This document shows positions 7,516 to 9,699 of a DNA stretch of 9,699 nucleotides, piece after piece; the stretch's first letter is position 1, and each line of letters begins with the position of its first letter. This stretch comes from an uncultured bacterium (GTDB lineage Bacteria > Patescibacteriota > Patescibacteriia > 2-12-FULL-60-25), in contig CALBSL010000014.1 in assembly GCA_937968025.1 (NCBI GenBank), positions 1-9,699 on the forward strand. Reading direction: 5' to 3'. Under the pieces are notes generated by a model. The model was given only the letters and a program-made list of their open reading frames with translations. It was not told the DNA's origin and did not search any database. The position numbers and the translations under genes were made by a program.

Positions 7516-7743
7516 CTTAGGCTTTTCATCCTTGAGCTGACCGGTTTTCGCGAGGTAGGCGTAGTGCTGAGTGAGAGTCGCGCGGCGAAGAGCTCCGTCA
7601 CGTCGCTTGTTGCGGTTAGGCTCATGCGAGTGATGCTGACGGCTGCGAACTTCCTGGTTCAAACACGTGTCCTGACAACGGCGCTTGAAGCGACCGAGCA
7701 GAGAGTCGAAGGATTCGTTCTTTTTACGTTTTACTTCTGGCAT
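7495..7743 (-). CDS. rpsU: Small ribosomal subunit protein bS21, C-terminally extended
   Basis: The 82-residue, highly basic product matches bS21 from the N-terminus: a VKRKKNESFDSLLGRFKRR block, where family members typically have an acidic residue and Phe before an LxRF-K/R helix, then an EVRSRQ helix and a basic NRNKRRDGALRRA stretch. bS21 sits on the 30S platform next to the 3' end of 16S rRNA and the anti-Shine-Dalgarno region. The typical family length is about 55-70 residues; here a tail of roughly 15 residues follows TGQL (KDEKPKHTRRPS at the end). A strong GAAAGGAG ribosome binding site lies 9 nt before the ATG, which fixes the start. It is transcribed from its own promoter, with a terminator overlapping the 3' end. 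The tail and the divergent central helix resemble forms I recall from Candidate Phyla Radiation bacteria; that comparison is from memory. Confidence 0.9.
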   Translation of the reverse strand: MPEVKRKKNESFDSLLGRFKRRCQDTCLNQEVRSRQHHSHEPNRNKRRDGALRRATLTQHYAYLAKTGQLKDEKPKHTRRPS

Positions 7744-7751
7744 AGTGCCAC

Positions 7752-7759
7752 GCTCCTTT
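7752..7759 (-). promoter_or_regulatory. Strong Shine-Dalgarno sequence of rpsU
   Basis: The minus strand reads AAAGGAGC, with GGAG 9 nt upstream of the rpsU ATG. It is the only convincing Shine-Dalgarno site before any gene start visible in the window, which makes it stand out. Confidence 0.8.
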
Positions 7760-7801
7760 CTAGAGTTGATCTCATTCAGTTAGGCCTGAAATGGTGGCCA
7801 A

Positions 7802-7830
7802 ATGGTACCAAAGCACCTACGGGCTGTCAA
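7802..7830 (-). promoter_or_regulatory. Predicted sigma70-like promoter of rpsU
   Basis: On the minus strand a perfect TTGACA (7825-7830) is followed after exactly 17 bp by TACCAT (7802-7807), four of six matches to the -10 consensus. It lies between the groEL terminator and rpsU, predicting an mRNA leader of about 50 nt. That leader holds a short GGCC...GGCC self-complementary pair (about 7784-7800), too weak to call a regulatory structure. Confidence 0.65.
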
Positions 7831-7840
7831 TGATTCCAAA

Positions 7841-7870
7841 GAAAAAACCGAGCGTATGCTCGGATTTTTC
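7841..7870 (-). terminator. Intrinsic terminator of groES-groEL
   Basis: A perfect 6-bp stem, CCGAGC (7848-7853) with GCTCGG (7858-7863), encloses a four-base loop. Read on the minus strand the stem is followed by a run of six T, and the preceding A-rich stretch can extend the stem. It begins directly after the groEL stop codon and ends the chaperonin transcript before the rpsU promoter. Confidence 0.88.
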
Positions 7871-9496
7871 TTAAAAACCCATCCCGTGTCCATGTCCATC
7901 CCCTGCTGGAGCTGCTTCTTCCTTCTTTGGTTTTTCCGTAATCACGCATTCCGTCGTGAGGAAGAGTGCCGCCACGCTCGTCGCATTTTGCAATGCGGAG
8001 CGAGTCACCTTTGCCGGGTCGATAATCCCCGCCGCAATCAGGTCTTCATAGCGATCCATTTCGGCGTTGTAGCCCATGGAACCCGTAAGCTTCTTCACCT
8101 CTTCCACGATGACAGAACCGTCTTTCCCAGCGTTTGCCGCAATTGTGCGAAGCGGCTCTTCCATGGCACGGCGCAAAATGCGAGCACCAACCTGTTCCTC
8201 TCCTTCAAATGTGACGGTTTCGAGGGCCTTCATGGCACGGAGCAACGCCACGCCACCCCCAGGAACGATCCCCTCTTCAACCGCCGCCTTTGTCGCGGCG
8301 ATCGCGTCTTCAATACGATGCTTTTTTTCTTTCATTTCCACTTCCGTGGCTGCACCAACCTTGATCACACCGATGCCGCCCATGAGCTTCGCGAACCGTT
8401 CCTGAAGTTTTTCGCGATCAAACTGAGAATCCGTCTTCTCGAGCTGTGCCTTGATCGCCTGCGCACGGGCTTCGATCACCGCCTTATCACCCTTACCGTC
8501 AACGAATGTCGTGTGCTCCTTAGAAGCCGTTACCTTGCGCGCAGAACCAAGATCCGTCAGTTCCACCGCATCAAGCTTACGACCAAGATCATCGCTGATG
8601 AACTGTGCCCCCGTGAGCGTCGCAATATCTTGCAGCATGTCTTTACGGCGATCACCGAATCCAGGAGCCTTAATTGGGAGCGCGTTAAACACTCCGCGCA
8701 AACGGTTCACCACCAACGTCGTGAGCGCTTCACCCTCAATATCATCAGCCACAATCACGAGCTCCTTCTTCCCCGCTTTGAGGACTTTTTCAAGAATAGG
8801 CAACAAATCCTGAATGGAACCAATTTTTTTATCCGTCACCAAAATGAACGGATCAGCGTATTCGGCTTCCATGCGTTCCTGATTGGTCACGAAGTAGTGC
8901 GAGACATATCCCTTATCAATACGCATCCCCTTCACCACGTCTTTTTCAACGCCAAACGTCTGCGATTCTTCAACAGTGATCACCCCATCCTGACCCATTT
9001 CGTTCACCATTTCCGCAATCGTCTTGCCGATTTCGCGGTCGTTCGCGCTAATCGAGGCAACATGCTCGATCTTGTCGCCCGTGATCTTTTGCGCCACGTT
9101 CGTCTTGAGTTCATGAATCACGACTTCAACCGCTTTTTCCATGCCGCGCTTGATGGCGAGCGGATCAGCGCCTGCTGTGATGTTCTTCAATCCTTCACCG
9201 ATCATTGCCTGGGCGAGAACGGTAGCCGTCGTGGTTCCGTCACCAGCTGCGTCATTCGTTCTTGAAGCCACCTGCTGGACGAGCTGGGCGCCCACATTCT
9301 CGATCTTATCGTCGAGTTCAATTTCCTTTGCGACCGTCACCCCGTCTTTCGTGATCGTTGGAGAGCCGTAGCCGTGATCAATCACCACGGTGCGACCCTT
9401 TGGACCCAACGTTGCTTTTACCGCGTTTGCGAGCTGATCCACGCCGCGCTTCATCGCTTGGCGCGCATCACTTGAAAACAAAATCGTTTTTGCCAT
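7871..9496 (-). CDS. groEL: Chaperonin GroEL (Hsp60), 541 aa
   Basis: This is the 60-kDa subunit of the cytoplasmic double-ring chaperonin that folds proteins with ATP and the GroES lid. Full length (541 residues; family about 540-550) with all hallmarks: KATLGPKGR near residues 27-35, [12 protein letters not shown] (48-59), the nucleotide-binding DGTTTAT with D86 equivalent to E. coli D87, the catalytic Asp D397 in IEDA (E. coli D398), GGG at 413-415, and D493 in [12 protein letters not shown]. The family signature [12 protein letters not shown] is intact. The C-terminal tail is [10 protein letters not shown], Gly/His-rich instead of the common GGM repeat. It lies 18 bp after groES and is followed at once by a terminator, so the two form an operon. 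No Shine-Dalgarno sequence precedes its ATG; the upstream bases are pyrimidine-rich. Confidence 0.98.
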   Translation of the reverse strand: MAKTILFSSDARQAMKRGVDQLANAVKATLGPKGRTVVIDHGYGSPTITKDGVTVAKEIELDDKIENVGAQLVQQVASRTNDAAGDGTTTATVLAQAMIGEGLKNITAGADPLAIKRGMEKAVEVVIHELKTNVAQKITGDKIEHVASISANDREIGKTIAEMVNEMGQDGVITVEESQTFGVEKDVVKGMRIDKGYVSHYFVTNQERMEAEYADPFILVTDKKIGSIQDLLPILEKVLKAGKKELVIVADDIEGEALTTLVVNRLRGVFNALPIKAPGFGDRRKDMLQDIATLTGAQFISDDLGRKLDAVELTDLGSARKVTASKEHTTFVDGKGDKAVIEARAQAIKAQLEKTDSQFDREKLQERFAKLMGGIGVIKVGAATEVEMKEKKHRIEDAIAATKAAVEEGIVPGGGVALLRAMKALETVTFEGEEQVGARILRRAMEEPLRTIAANAGKDGSVIVEEVKKLTGSMGYNAEMDRYEDLIAAGIIDPAKVTRSALQNATSVAALFLTTECVITEKPKKEEAAPAGDGHGHGMGF

Positions 9497-9514
9497 ACAG
9501 GAAAATAGAAGAAA

Positions 9515-9699
9515 TTACGCTTCAACCACCGCCATTACATCGCTTTCCGCGAGCACAAGATAGGTTTCGTCCCCGATCTTCACCTCGTCTGGAGCGTACT
9601 TCTTAAAGACGATCTTATCACCAACCTTCACACTGAGCGCGGAGCGAGATCCGTCGTCACGAAGCTTTCCTGGACCAATAGCAACGACTTCGCCCTGTT
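9515..9699 (-). CDS. groES: Co-chaperonin GroES (partial, N-terminus outside window)
   Basis: The last 60 residues of GroES are visible, beginning QGEVVAIGPGK. GEVVAIGPG and SVKVGDKIVFKKY match the conserved core beta strands, and the protein ends with the typical LVLAESDVMAVVEA followed by TAA. GroES forms the heptameric lid that caps GroEL and closes the folding chamber. About 35 N-terminal residues, including most of the mobile loop region that binds GroEL, lie beyond the right edge, as would the operon promoter and any CIRCE-type operator. Gene order and the 18-bp gap to groEL are standard for the operon. Confidence 0.95.
   Translation of the reverse strand, partial: QGEVVAIGPGKLRDDGSRSALSVKVGDKIVFKKYAPDEVKIGDETYLVLAESDVMAVVEA

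Noticed and set aside
7784..7800. GGCC...GGCC pair in the rpsU leader as a possible riboswitch or bS21 operator
   Set aside because: Only four base pairs with a nine-base loop; too weak to call as a structured element without covariation data.
7802..9265. A 487-codon open frame on the plus strand across most of groEL
   Set aside because: It is antisense to a fully conserved groEL, is rich in His/Arg/Phe and Cys in a way typical of a reversed coding frame, and has no family resemblance or ribosome binding site.
1..9699. TGA recoding as glycine (Gracilibacteria/SR1 code)
   Set aside because: TGA ends the 639-aa gene at a sensible place and no in-frame TGA occurs in groEL, rpsU, yqeY or the giant frame, while Gly is encoded by normal codons.

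Overview
The window looks like a bacterial chromosome segment, most likely from the Candidate Phyla Radiation (Patescibacteria). This rests on the divergent, C-terminally extended bS21, the character of the GroES and GroEL sequences, and two proteins headed by a two-helix TrbC/VirB2-like 'T4SS pilin' domain of the kind common in that group. No 16S gene or other decisive taxon marker is present, so the lineage within the group is left open. TGA ends one gene and is never used as a sense codon in the long reading frames, so the TGA=Gly code of Gracilibacteria/SR1 does not apply. GC content is roughly in the low to mid 50s per cent by eye.

Every credible gene is on the minus strand, so transcription runs from right to left. 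At the right edge is the chaperonin pair groES (N-terminus cut off by the window) and groEL, 18 bp apart, closed by a clean hairpin/T-tract terminator. Next comes rpsU (bS21), a single-gene unit with its own TTGACA-17-TACCAT promoter, the only strong Shine-Dalgarno sequence seen in the window, and a hairpin that overlaps its stop codon. Then yqeY (GatB/YqeY-domain protein) has a sigma70-like promoter so close to its ATG that the transcript should be nearly leaderless. The order rpsU-yqeY is seen in many bacteria.

The left 70% of the window holds two tandem genes, apparently downstream of yqeY in the same transcript. The first encodes 639 residues. The second is open from position 5026 to the left edge, giving at least 1675 residues, with its C-terminus outside the window. 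I translated this second frame codon by codon and found no stop. Both proteins have the same plan: a cleavable signal peptide, a two-helix pilin-like domain with a nearly identical signature, a Gly/Ser linker, and then a long extracellular array of Ig-like beta domains. The second adds four consecutive IPT/TIG domains, cysteine-rich linkers and at least three alternating Big_5/Ig modules. Their start and stop codons overlap as ATGA.

The most interesting content is this duplicated pair of pilin-headed, giant, cysteine-rich surface proteins. I infer a cell-surface fibre or adhesin role, perhaps in attachment to a host or partner cell, but nothing in the sequence proves it. Both intergenic gaps over 50 bp are explained by promoters and terminators. 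No tRNA, rRNA, insertion sequence, CRISPR array or attachment site was seen.
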